Positions 9,818 through 17,350 of a stretch of DNA of 64,000 nucleotides are shown in pieces. Source of the DNA: Mycolicibacterium sp. CR10 (GTDB lineage Bacteria; Actinomycetota; Actinomycetes; Mycobacteriales; Mycobacteriaceae); NCBI RefSeq assembly GCF_005222675.1, contig NZ_STGE01000013.1:1-64000 (forward strand), read 5' to 3'. The notes below the pieces were generated by a model that saw only the letters and a program-made list of their open reading frames with translations, did not search any database and was not told the DNA's origin. Within the stretch, counting starts at the first letter, position 1. The number at the start of each line of letters is the position of its first letter. The translations under genes and the position numbers were made by a program.

Positions 9818-10687
9818 GTGATGACCGACCCGGTGAATCTCGACGCCATCATGAATCCCCCCCGCCAGGTGCGGGTGTTGCGCCGGGCCGTGGAGATCGT
9901 CGCCGACCGGGCCGCACCGATCGTCGACGTCTCCCGGCCCTACGTCGACGGGTTGCAGAATCTCCCTGCCGACGGGAGGTTCCTGTTGGTGGGCAACCAC
10001 ACTCAAGCCGGCGCCGAGGCGCTGTTGATCCCGTACTTCGTGCGGCGGGCGATCGGCTCCCGGGTGCGACCGCTGGCCGACCGAAACTTCGGCAACATGC
10101 GTGGCCCGGCCGGCGAACTCTTCGCCGCCGCCGGCGCGGTGGTCGGGGCGCCCGAGACCGCACGCGAGCTGATGCGACACGACGAACCCATTCTGGTGTT
10201 CCCCGGGGGTGGCCGGGAGATCGCCAAGTTCAAAGGTGAGGAGTACACCCTGCGCTGGCAGGGTCGTGCCGGGTTCGCCCGACTGGCAGCGGAGCACCAC
10301 TATCCGATCGTGCCCGTCGGGCTGGTCGGTGGCGACGACGTGTACCGGAGCCTGATCACCCGAACCAGTTGGTGGGGACAGATGAGCCTGGCGCTGTCGA
10401 AGAAGCTCTCCGGCCGCTCGGACATGGCCCTTCCCCTGATGCACGGGATCGGCCCCACCCTGATCCCGCGGCCGCACCGGATGTACCTGCGCTTCGCCTC
10501 CCCCATCGACACCACCAAACCCGCACGCGTTTCCGACGAGAAGTGGGCGGCCACCATCAAGGCGAAGACCCAGGACTCACTGGAGCAGATCCTCGACGAA
10601 CTGCTCGAACTCCGCAGCCGCGATCCCTATCGAGAGCTCAACCCGCTGGCCCGGCATCGCGCCAGCCGGCCGCCGGTACAGGACTGA
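9818..10687 (+). CDS. LPLAT-superfamily acyltransferase
   Basis: The 289-residue protein resembles the TMEM68/DGAT-like branch of lysophospholipid acyltransferases. It has a GNHTQAGAE block (59-67) with the catalytic His61, the FPGGGREIAKFKGEEY block (about 128-143) and a PIVPVGLVG strand after it. The usual acidic residue of HX4D is not at the exact spacing, a Glu being one place later. An AAGGAG-like site lies 12 nt before the GTG at 9818. The reaction is probably transfer of an acyl group to a glycerolipid or alcohol at the membrane; the substrate is unknown. It is divergent from a TetR gene with a shared operator. Confidence 0.8.
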   Translation: MMTDPVNLDAIMNPPRQVRVLRRAVEIVADRAAPIVDVSRPYVDGLQNLPADGRFLLVGNHTQAGAEALLIPYFVRRAIGSRVRPLADRNFGNMRGPAGELFAAAGAVVGAPETARELMRHDEPILVFPGGGREIAKFKGEEYTLRWQGRAGFARLAAEHHYPIVPVGLVGGDDVYRSLITRTSWWGQMSLALSKKLSGRSDMALPLMHGIGPTLIPRPHRMYLRFASPIDTTKPARVSDEKWAATIKAKTQDSLEQILDELLELRSRDPYRELNPLARHRASRPPVQD

Positions 10688-10738
10688 CACGCGTGCCGGC
10701 GTCGCGTCGTTTGCGCCAGAGCCGACACGAGCCCGGAC

Positions 10739-10744
10739 CATACT
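10739..10744 (+). promoter_or_regulatory. -10 CATACT, leaderless DUF4126 promoter
   Basis: CATACT is followed by 6 nt and the ATG at 10751. The same hexamer and spacing precede the NUDIX gene at 32909. Confidence 0.45.
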
Positions 10745-10750
10745 GATGCG

Positions 10751-11338
10751 ATGGAGATGCTCACCGGTCTCGGGCTGGCCACCGCGGCGGGGCTGAACGC
10801 CTACATCCCGCTGCTGGCGCTGGGTCTGTTGTCGCGGTTCACCGAACTGGTGTCGCTTCCGCAGGCCTGGGCCTGGCTGGAGAACGGCTGGGTGATGGCG
10901 ATCGTGGCGGTGCTGCTGGTCGTCGAGGTCATCGCCGACAAGGTTCCCGCACTCGACAGCGTGAACGACGTGATCCAGACGTTTGTCCGGCCGACCGCCG
11001 GCGGCATCGTGTTCGGTTCGGGCACCGCCTCGCAGACCGCGGCGGTCACCGATCCCGGCGCGTTCGCCCAGACGGGTCAATGGCTTCCCGTGGCCATCGG
11101 CGTCGTCGTCGCACTGGTGGTGTCGTTGACCAAATCGACGGTCCGGCCTGCGGCCAACGTCGCGACCGCGGGCATGGCCGCCCCGGTGTTGAGCACTGTC
11201 GAGGACATCACCAGCGTCGTGCTCGTGTTCCTGGCCATCCTGCTACCGGTGCTGGTGCTGGTGGCGGCAATCGCCCTGGCGTGGGCGGCGTTCAGGCTGA
11301 TCCGGCGACGGCGCAGACCGCGCGCCGCCGCAGGCTAG
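10751..11338 (+). CDS. DUF4126 membrane protein
   Basis: The 195-residue protein has four to five hydrophobic segments, including GLATAAGLNAYIPLLALGLL at the N-terminus, a typical DUF4126 opening. The Arg-rich C-terminus (RRRRRPRAA) is probably cytoplasmic. Function is unknown. It ends 5 bp from the glgC stop and is convergent with it. Confidence 0.85.
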   Translation: MEMLTGLGLATAAGLNAYIPLLALGLLSRFTELVSLPQAWAWLENGWVMAIVAVLLVVEVIADKVPALDSVNDVIQTFVRPTAGGIVFGSGTASQTAAVTDPGAFAQTGQWLPVAIGVVVALVVSLTKSTVRPAANVATAGMAAPVLSTVEDITSVVLVFLAILLPVLVLVAAIALAWAAFRLIRRRRRPRAAAG

Positions 11339-11343
11339 GTGCG

Positions 11344-12558
11344 CTAGATCCAGACGCCTTTGCCGACGGCGACCACGCCGCCGGAGCTGATCGTGAACCG
11401 TTCGCGGTCTTTGTCCAGATCCACCCCGACCATCTCGCCGGGACCGACCACCACGTTCTTGTCCAGGATCGCGTGGCGCACCACCGCGCCGCGCCCGACG
11501 CGGGCGCCGGGCATGAGCACGCTGCCCTCCACGATCGCGCCGTCGTCGACGACGACGTTCGACGACAGCACCGAGTTGCGCACCGAGGCCGCCGAAATGA
11601 TGCTGCCCGCCCCGACCACGGACTCCTGGGCAGAACCACCCCTGACGAACTTGGCGGGGGCGAGGTTCTCAGAGCCTCCCCGGATGGGCCAGCGCTTGTT
11701 GTAGAGGTTGAAGACCGGGTGGACGGAGACCAGGTCCATGTGCGCGTCGTAGAACGCGTCCAGCGTCCCGACGTCACGCCAGTAGCCGTGATCGCGTTCG
11801 GTCGCCCCGGGCACCTCGTTGGCATTGAAGTCGTAGACCGAGGCCATCCCGTCGGACACCAACTTGGGGATGATGTCGCCGCCCATGTCGTGGTCGGAGT
11901 CGTCGTTGTCGGCATCGGCCCGGATCGTGTCGATGAGCACCTTGGTCGTGAAGATGTAGTTGCCCATCGATACGAACGTCTGCTCGGGATCATCAGGGGT
12001 GCCCGGCGGGTCGGCCGGCTTCTCGATGAACGACCGGATCCGGCCGGATTCGTCGGAGTCGATACAGCCGAACGCACTCGCCTCCGCGCGGGGAGCGCGA
12101 ATTCCGGCGACGGTCGCCCCCGCGCCGCTCTCGATGTGCTGCTGGAGCATCTGCTCGGGATCCATCCGGTACACGTGGTCGGCACCGAAGATCACGATGT
12201 ATTCGGGGTCCTCGTCGTAGATCAGGTTCATCGACTGGTAGATGGCGTCGGCCGAGCCGGTGTACCACCGCGGGCCGAGCCGCTGCTGAGCCGGAACCGG
12301 GGTGATGTACTCCCCGGCAAGCCCCGACAACCGCCAGTTCTGCGAAATATGGCGGTCCAGCGAATGCGATTTGTATTGGGTGAGAACACAGATCCGCAGA
12401 AATCGGGCGTTGACGAGATTCGAGAGCACGAAATCGATGAGCCGGTAGGCGCCCCCGAAGGGAACCGCGGGCTTGGCGCGATCCGCAGTCAACGGATACA
12501 GCCGTTTGCCCTCCCCGCCGGCGAGGACGATGCCCAGCACGTGTGGCGCTTCCCTCAT
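11344..12558 (-). CDS. glgC: Glucose-1-phosphate adenylyltransferase
   Basis: The ATG at 12558 gives 404 residues, the size of M. tuberculosis GlgC. The nucleotidyltransferase domain begins [18 protein letters not shown] (ATP/Mg loop) with [16 protein letters not shown] after it. The C-terminal third is a left-handed beta-helix used for allosteric control and oligomerisation. The enzyme makes ADP-glucose from ATP and glucose-1-phosphate, the donor for the divergently encoded GlgM and for glycogen synthase. A -10 TAGGTT lies 7 nt before the ATG. Confidence 0.96.
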   Translation of the reverse strand: MREAPHVLGIVLAGGEGKRLYPLTADRAKPAVPFGGAYRLIDFVLSNLVNARFLRICVLTQYKSHSLDRHISQNWRLSGLAGEYITPVPAQQRLGPRWYTGSADAIYQSMNLIYDEDPEYIVIFGADHVYRMDPEQMLQQHIESGAGATVAGIRAPRAEASAFGCIDSDESGRIRSFIEKPADPPGTPDDPEQTFVSMGNYIFTTKVLIDTIRADADNDDSDHDMGGDIIPKLVSDGMASVYDFNANEVPGATERDHGYWRDVGTLDAFYDAHMDLVSVHPVFNLYNKRWPIRGGSENLAPAKFVRGGSAQESVVGAGSIISAASVRNSVLSSNVVVDDGAIVEGSVLMPGARVGRGAVVRHAILDKNVVVGPGEMVGVDLDKDRERFTISSGGVVAVGKGVWI

Positions 12559-12565
12559 GGCTGCC

Positions 12566-12571
12566 AACCTA
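12566..12571 (-). promoter_or_regulatory. -10 TAGGTT for glgC
   Basis: TAGGTT on the minus strand ends 7 nt before the glgC ATG, consistent with a leaderless or near-leaderless transcript. Confidence 0.45.
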
Positions 12572-12707
12572 TCCGCACCTAGGGACGGGGGCCAGCCATT
12601 CGGCCTATTGAGCGCGTGAACACCTGCGCAGACGGCGGTTGACGGCGAGTTCTCGGATTGTCCGTCAAGACAATTGGTGATGCGGCGCGACGAGCCACGA
12701 ATTTGGA

Positions 12708-12713
12708 TACGGT
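12708..12713 (+). promoter_or_regulatory. -10 TACGGT for glgM
   Basis: TACGGT is followed by 6 nt and the ATG at 12720, consistent with leaderless transcription. Confidence 0.5.
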
Positions 12714-12719
12714 CGAACC

Positions 12720-13883
12720 ATGCGGGTGGCAATGATGACTCGGGAGTACCCACCCGAGGTCTACGGCGGTGCAGGCGTTCACGTCACGGAACTGGTCGCG
12801 CAGCTGCGACACCTTTGCGAAGTCGACGTGCACTGCATGGGTGCTCCGCGACCCGGGGCCACGGTCGCTCGACCGGACCCGGCGTTGGAGGGTGCAAATC
12901 CGGCGCTGGCGACGCTGTCTGCCGACCTCAACATGGTCAACACGGCAGCGGACGCGACCGTCGTCCATTCGCACACCTGGTACGCCGGCATGGCCGGGCA
13001 CCTGGCCGCCCTGCTGTACGGAGTGCCCCATGTGCTCACCGCGCATTCGCTGGAACCGATGCGCCCGTGGAAGGCCGAGCAGCTCGGCGGTGGCTATCGG
13101 GTGTCGTCGTGGGTGGAGAAGACGGCCGTCGAGGCAGCCGATGCCGTGATCGCCGTCAGCTCCGGGATGCGCGATGACGTGCTGCGCACCTATCCCTCGC
13201 TGGATCCGCATCGGGTGCACGTCGTGAAGAACGGCATCGACACCGAGGTGTGGCATCCGGTCCCGGCGGGGACGGACGGTTCCGTGCTCGCGGAGCTCGG
13301 CGTGGACCCGTCCCGGCCGATCGTCGCGTTCGTCGGCAGGATCACGCGGCAGAAGGGAGTGCCCCACCTGCTGGCCGCGGCGCACCACTTCGCGCCCGAG
13401 GTCCAGTTGGTGCTGTGCGCGGGAGCGCCCGACACGCCGGAAATTGCCGCAGAGGTGACGTCGGCGGTGCAGCAACTGTCCGAGGCGCGCGGCGGGGTGT
13501 TCTGGGTACGAGACATGTTGCCCACCGACGACATTCGCGAAATACTCTCGGCGGCAACTACTTTCGTCTGCCCATCGGTGTATGAGCCGTTGGGAATCGT
13601 CAACCTCGAAGCGATGGCGTGCGGGACGGCGGTGGTGGCCTCCGATGTCGGCGGCATCCCCGAGGTGGTCAACGACCAGCACACGGGCCTGTTGGTGCAC
13701 TACGACCCCAACGATGCTGCGTCTTTCGAGCGGGAACTCGCCTACGCGGTCAACTCGCTCGTCGCCGATACCGACAAAGCCCGCCAGTTCGGCGTGGCGG
13801 GCAGGCAACGGTGTATCGACGAGTTCTCGTGGGCACGAATCGCCGAGCAGACGGTGGAGGTCTACCGCACGGTCTCGTCCTAG
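12720..13883 (+). CDS. glgM: GT4 glycosyltransferase, alpha-maltose-1-phosphate synthase
   Basis: The 387-residue GT-B fold protein matches the length of Rv1212c. It has the N-terminal loop [13 protein letters not shown], an ENAHSLEP-like segment ([11 protein letters not shown]) and the C-terminal donor site ending in [21 protein letters not shown], the E-x7-E motif of GT4 enzymes. GlgM joins ADP-glucose to glucose-1-phosphate to form maltose-1-phosphate, the substrate of GlgE for alpha-glucan (family knowledge). It is divergent from glgC, which supplies ADP-glucose. Confidence 0.94.
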   Translation: MRVAMMTREYPPEVYGGAGVHVTELVAQLRHLCEVDVHCMGAPRPGATVARPDPALEGANPALATLSADLNMVNTAADATVVHSHTWYAGMAGHLAALLYGVPHVLTAHSLEPMRPWKAEQLGGGYRVSSWVEKTAVEAADAVIAVSSGMRDDVLRTYPSLDPHRVHVVKNGIDTEVWHPVPAGTDGSVLAELGVDPSRPIVAFVGRITRQKGVPHLLAAAHHFAPEVQLVLCAGAPDTPEIAAEVTSAVQQLSEARGGVFWVRDMLPTDDIREILSAATTFVCPSVYEPLGIVNLEAMACGTAVVASDVGGIPEVVNDQHTGLLVHYDPNDAASFERELAYAVNSLVADTDKARQFGVAGRQRCIDEFSWARIAEQTVEVYRTVSS

Positions 13884-13894
13884 CAGAACAGCAA

Positions 13895-13923
13895 TGAACG
13901 GCCGCGGTGGCCGCGGCCGTTCA
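13895..13923. terminator. Bidirectional hairpin between glgM and DUF3117
   Basis: Two perfect 13-nt arms, TGAACGGCCGCGG and its complement, flank a 3-nt loop TGG. The hairpin sits 11 bp after the glgM stop and 11 bp before the convergent DUF3117 stop. No T-run follows, as is usual in mycobacteria. Confidence 0.8.
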
Positions 13924-13934
13924 CGTCGAAATGG

Positions 13935-14102
13935 CTAGCTGGTGACGCCCTTGAGCTCGTCGCCCAGCGCAGCGGCTTCGTCGGGGGTGAGTTCGACGAC
14001 GAGCCGGCCTCCACCTTCCAGTGGTACCCGCATCACGATGCCGCGCCCCTCCTTGGTTGCTTCCAGTGGACCGTCGCCGGTCCGGGGCTTCATCGCCGCC
14101 AT
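13935..14102 (-). CDS. DUF3117 small conserved protein (Rv1211-like)
   Basis: The 55-residue protein reads MAAMKPRTGDGPLEATKEGR at its start and ends ELKGVTS; the family is nearly invariant across actinobacteria. It is probably a small beta-rich cytoplasmic protein of unknown function. A strong ribosome site (GGAGGGAG) lies about 7 nt before the ATG. It is too short for most gene scans. Confidence 0.9.
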   Translation of the reverse strand: MAAMKPRTGDGPLEATKEGRGIVMRVPLEGGGRLVVELTPDEAAALGDELKGVTS

Positions 14103-14329
14103 CGAGTGCTCCCTCCGCGTGGGCGTGCCCGTTAGGGCCCGATTGTCGTACGAGCCGGAGCTGCGCCCACCATTCGACGAACAATGACAGCAACCGGCCC
14201 TGAACTGCTACAGACGTCCATTGTTCCCTATCCGGGCCATCCCGTGTGCAAAGACCCGGCTATGGCGGCTCTGATGTCCGTGGGGACCACCGGATTCCTG
14301 GCTACTTTTTGGCCTCGACGACGGCCGGA
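14103..14329. other. Intergenic 227 bp between DUF3117 and tag
   Basis: It must hold the DUF3117 promoter. I see no convincing -10/-35 pair, hairpin or small RNA signature; short open frames here lack ribosome sites. Confidence 0.4.
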
Positions 14330-14938
14330 TCACTCGGACAGCCGCGGAACCCAGCATGCTGCGACGTGATCGTCGACCATCCCGGTTGCCTGCATCAACG
14401 CGTACGCGGTTGTCGGGCCAACGAACCTGAAACCCCGGCGTTTGAGCTCCTTGGCCATCGCCGTGGATTCCGGGGTCACGGGCGCCACCTGCGACAGATC
14501 CACCGGACGGTCCCGGGTGATCCGATCCTGCGGTGCGAACGACCACAGCAGCTCCCCCAGGTCGACGCCGTCGTCCGCGAGGCGGGCGACGACCTGGGCA
14601 TTGGAGATCGTGGCGTCGATCTTCGAACGGTTTCGCACGATCCCCTGGTCGGCCATCAACCGCTCGACGTCACGCTCGGTGTAGCGAGCGACGCGCTCGA
14701 CGTCGAAACCGTCGAACGCGGTGCGGAAGTTGTCCCGCTTCCGCAGGATGATCAACCAGGAAAGCCCACTCTGGAAGGCCTCCAGGGTGACCCGCTCGAA
14801 CAGCGCCGCCGATCCACGCAGCGGGCGACCCCACTCGGCGTCGTGGTAATTGCAGTAGAGCTCGAAATCGTCTGGCGACAAGCGTGATTGGTCGATCCAG
14901 CCGCATCGGATCCGGCGGTCGACCACCTCGGCGGTCAT
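14330..14938 (-). CDS. tag: DNA-3-methyladenine glycosylase I
   Basis: The 202-residue protein matches the Tag family. The zinc ligands are visible: Cys12 (RCGW), His32 (YHDAEWG), His191 and Cys195 (HVAACW). The EWG Glu and the aromatic pocket (SGLSWLIILRKR) bind 3-methyladenine. The enzyme excises alkylated adenine from DNA. Its start overlaps the end of the preceding DivIVA-like gene by 4 bp (ATGA), as for Rv1210/Rv1209. Confidence 0.95.
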   Translation of the reverse strand: MTAEVVDRRIRCGWIDQSRLSPDDFELYCNYHDAEWGRPLRGSAALFERVTLEAFQSGLSWLIILRKRDNFRTAFDGFDVERVARYTERDVERLMADQGIVRNRSKIDATISNAQVVARLADDGVDLGELLWSFAPQDRITRDRPVDLSQVAPVTPESTAMAKELKRRGFRFVGPTTAYALMQATGMVDDHVAACWVPRLSE

Positions 14939-15303
14939 GCGTCGTCCCGGGCGGCGTCGGACGGCAGCGCGTGCGCGCCCTCCCCCGTGTCCTCGAAGGT
15001 GGGCTCGTCCAGTCCGTAGGCGGCCCGGACAGTCGCGAGCTCGCCGCGGAGTTGGTCGAGTTCCTGCCCAAGCCGGTCCAGCACCCAGTCGACCTCACCG
15101 GTCTTGTAGCCGCGGAAGGTCTGGGTGAACTTCACCGCGTCGATGTCGGCGCCGGTGACACCCGAGGCGGGGAGCACGGTCGCCGTGGTGGCATGCGGCA
15201 GGGGCGGCAGCACCTCACCGCGGCCGAAGAGCACGCTGCCGACGGCGAACAGCACCACACCGACCAACACGAGTACCACGAGGTAGAGAAGAACGAGTGT
15301 CAC
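14935..15303 (-). CDS. DivIVA-domain membrane protein (Rv1209-like)
   Basis: The GTG at 15303 gives 122 residues: an N-terminal membrane helix (VTLVLLYLVVLVLVGVVLF), a linker, and a DivIVA-type segment FTQTFRGYKTGEVDWVLDRL with a following coiled coil. An upstream in-frame start at 15342 would add 13 residues absent from Rv1209; a CACTAT element 6 nt before this GTG favours the shorter form. It may link polar growth or membrane curvature to the cell envelope, by domain inference. It is coupled to tag. Confidence 0.82.
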   Translation of the reverse strand: MTLVLLYLVVLVLVGVVLFAVGSVLFGRGEVLPPLPHATTATVLPASGVTGADIDAVKFTQTFRGYKTGEVDWVLDRLGQELDQLRGELATVRAAYGLDEPTFEDTGEGAHALPSDAARDDA

Positions 15304-15309
15304 GAGTCG

Positions 15310-15315
15310 ATAGTG
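15310..15315 (-). promoter_or_regulatory. -10-like CACTAT for the DivIVA-like gene
   Basis: CACTAT on the minus strand is followed by 6 nt and the GTG at 15303. It is a weaker match to the -10 pattern because the first base is C. Confidence 0.35.
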
Positions 15316-15347
15316 CCCGAAGGCTCGGACACCAGCGACCACTCACC

Positions 15348-15412
15348 CCGCCGAAATGGCATTCCAGCTGGTCTTCTCTCGAACTTTGTCTGCCGGAATG
15401 CCATTTCGGCGG
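15348..15412. repeat. Perfect 18-bp inverted repeat, 29-nt loop
   Basis: The left arm is 15348-15365 (CCGCCGAAATGGCATTCC) and the right arm 15395-15412 is its exact complement. It lies between the gpgS stop and the DivIVA-like gene, both on the minus strand, so it may terminate or process the folP2-gpgS transcript. A half-copy occurs at 80-98, which suggests a dispersed repeat family. Confidence 0.85.
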
Positions 15413-15422
15413 AAAGGGAACG

Positions 15423-16385
15423 TCAGCGGGGGCGCAAGGTGATCATCGGCGGGCGGTCGTCCAGGGACACCGATGACGTGCGCGGGGTGTAGTCCACGCC
15501 GTCGGCGAAGAACTGCGTGAGTCCGACGCCTGAGTCGGCGATCCCGCACCGCGACAGCAGGGTGGCGATCACCTGCCTGCTCATCGACGCCAGCTCGGTC
15601 AGCGGACGGTTGCGGTGCGTGCGCACCCCGAGGTTGACCTGGGCGATGCCGTCGAGGCCCAGCCGGTCGTAGGCGTCGACAAGCAGGCCGATCTCGACGC
15701 CGTAACCCGGGGCGAAGGGCACTGCTGTCAGCAACTCCCGGGTGCCCGCGTACTCGCCGCCCAGCGGCTGATACAGGCAGGACAGCTCCGGCCGGAGCGC
15801 GGCCAGCAGCGGGCGGGCCACCAGCTCGGTCACCCGGCCGCCACCGTTGGCATCCTCGCTACCGCTGACCTTGAGTGGCCGCCGGTAGAAGCCTTTGACC
15901 AGGTGGACACCCTCCTGGGTGAGCAGCGGGCCGAGCAGCTTGGGCACGAACATCGGATCGGGATCGAGAAGGTCGGAGTCGACGAAGACGACGAGGTCAC
16001 CGGTGGTCACGGCCAGCGAGCGCCACAGCACCTCGCCCTTGCCGGGCTGCGGAGCGACCTCCGGCAGTGCCACCTCGCGGCTGATCACCCGGGCGCCTGC
16101 GGCGAGCGCGCGGATCTCGGTGTCGTCGGTGGAGCCGGAATCGAGCACGATCAGCTCATCGACAAGTCCACCCAGCAGCGGGGTGATGGTCTCGACGACG
16201 CTGGCGACCGTTTCTTCCTCATTGAGCGCAGGCAGCACCACCGACACCGTGCGACCGGCCTTGGCGGCCTCGAGTTCGGCAACTGTCCAGGTCGGTCGGC
16301 TCCAGCTGTGGTCGGTCAGCCATCGGTGGTCGGCCATGTCGTCGGTGGCCACCAGATCAGGTACTCGGTCGGATAACACAGTCAT
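15423..16385 (-). CDS. gpgS: Glucosyl-3-phosphoglycerate synthase
   Basis: The 320-residue GT81 enzyme has the nucleotide-sugar site VSVVLPALNEEETV, the metal-binding FVDSDLLDP (DxD) and PGKGEVLWRSL, all shared with Rv1208. It transfers glucose from UDP-glucose to 3-phosphoglycerate, the first step of methylglucose lipopolysaccharide synthesis. I chose the ATG at 16385, which overlaps the folP2 stop by 4 bp (ATGA); an upstream in-frame extension belongs to folP2 DNA. The N-terminal 30 residues are variable. Confidence 0.95.
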   Translation of the reverse strand: MTVLSDRVPDLVATDDMADHRWLTDHSWSRPTWTVAELEAAKAGRTVSVVLPALNEEETVASVVETITPLLGGLVDELIVLDSGSTDDTEIRALAAGARVISREVALPEVAPQPGKGEVLWRSLAVTTGDLVVFVDSDLLDPDPMFVPKLLGPLLTQEGVHLVKGFYRRPLKVSGSEDANGGGRVTELVARPLLAALRPELSCLYQPLGGEYAGTRELLTAVPFAPGYGVEIGLLVDAYDRLGLDGIAQVNLGVRTHRNRPLTELASMSRQVIATLLSRCGIADSGVGLTQFFADGVDYTPRTSSVSLDDRPPMITLRPR

Positions 16386-17257
16386 GCCAGTCCCCTCACC
16401 GTGCGAGTCGGCGGCCGCGCGCCCTGGATCGACGCGACCATTTCCAGGACGCGTCGCGTGGGCCCGACCTCGTGCACCCGGAACATTGCAGCTCCCTCGG
16501 CTGCGGCCAGCGCGGTGGCCGCCAGGGTGCCCTCCAAGCGTTCGGTCAGGTCCACACCCAGAGTCTCCCCGACGAAATCCTTGTTGCTGAGCGCCATCAG
16601 GACCGGCCATCCAGTTTTTACAAGGTCTTTCACGTGGCGCAACAAACTAAGGCCCTGGTAAGTGTTCTTGCCGAAATCGTGGGTCGGATCGATCAAAATC
16701 CCGTCCCGGCGCACGCCGAGCGACACCGCGCGCTCGGCCGCCGCGGTCACCTCCGCGACGACGTCGTCGACCACACCCCGCTCGGAGATGCCGTAGTTGA
16801 CCCGGAACGGCCGCGTCCGGGGCACCGCACCGCCGGTGTGGGAACACACCAGACCGGCCCCGAACTCGGCCGCCACGCCCGCAAGGTCCGGGTCCACTCC
16901 GCCCCAGGTGTCGTTGATCAGGTCCGCGCCGGCTGCACAGGCCTGCTTGGCCACCTCGGCACGCCAGGTGTCGACGCTGATCAGCTGGTCGGGGAACGTG
17001 TCGCGCAGCCACTCGATGAACGGCACCACGCGGGCGATCTCCTCGGCGACGTCCACGGTGACACCGGGGCCGGCTTTGACGCCGCCCACATCGACGACAT
17101 CCGCGCCGTCGCCGACCACCCGGTGCGCAGCCTCCTGGGCCGCGCTGTCGGTGAAGGTGGCGCCGCGGTCGTAGAACGAGTCCGGCGTGCGGTTCACGAT
17201 CGCCATGATCAGCGCGCGATCCCCCGCCACCGGGCGCCCCAGAAACGTCGACTGCAC
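16382..17257 (-). CDS. folP2: Dihydropteroate synthase-like protein FolP2
   Basis: The 291-residue TIM barrel has the pterin-site frame (NRTPDSFYDRG, ISVDTWRAEVA, LINDTWGG). Where active DHPS has GGESTRPG, it has GGVKAGPG, so the Ser-Thr-Arg residues that contact p-aminobenzoate are missing. The Lys loop reads SNKDFVG instead of SRKSFIG. This fits reports that mycobacterial FolP2 lacks DHPS activity. It is translationally coupled to gpgS, so a role near glucosylglycerate or lipid metabolism is plausible but unproven. Confidence 0.92.
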   Translation of the reverse strand: MQSTFLGRPVAGDRALIMAIVNRTPDSFYDRGATFTDSAAQEAAHRVVGDGADVVDVGGVKAGPGVTVDVAEEIARVVPFIEWLRDTFPDQLISVDTWRAEVAKQACAAGADLINDTWGGVDPDLAGVAAEFGAGLVCSHTGGAVPRTRPFRVNYGISERGVVDDVVAEVTAAAERAVSLGVRRDGILIDPTHDFGKNTYQGLSLLRHVKDLVKTGWPVLMALSNKDFVGETLGVDLTERLEGTLAATALAAAEGAAMFRVHEVGPTRRVLEMVASIQGARPPTRTVRGLA

Positions 17258-17321
17258 GTCACCAGGCTACGTTTCCCCGACGGCCTCGCGGTTCTGGCGT
17301 CGTTTGTCAACCCCAGCGTGA

Positions 17322-17350
17322 CCAAGTGCGCCGAATCGCGCGCTACTTGG
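17322..17350. terminator. Hairpin overlapping the fadD6 stop
   Basis: CCAAGT-GCGC and GCGC-T-ACTTGG pair around a short loop, with one bulged base. The right arm includes the fadD6 stop codon at 17343-17345. It is a likely intrinsic terminator of fadD6. Confidence 0.5.

Noticed and set aside
11080..12582. 500-codon plus-strand frame opposite glgC
   Set aside because: Antisense shadow of glgC with no motif and no ribosome or promoter signal.
14208..14546. Small open frame upstream of tag
   Set aside because: No ribosome site or conserved motif, and it overlaps the tag 3' end in another frame.
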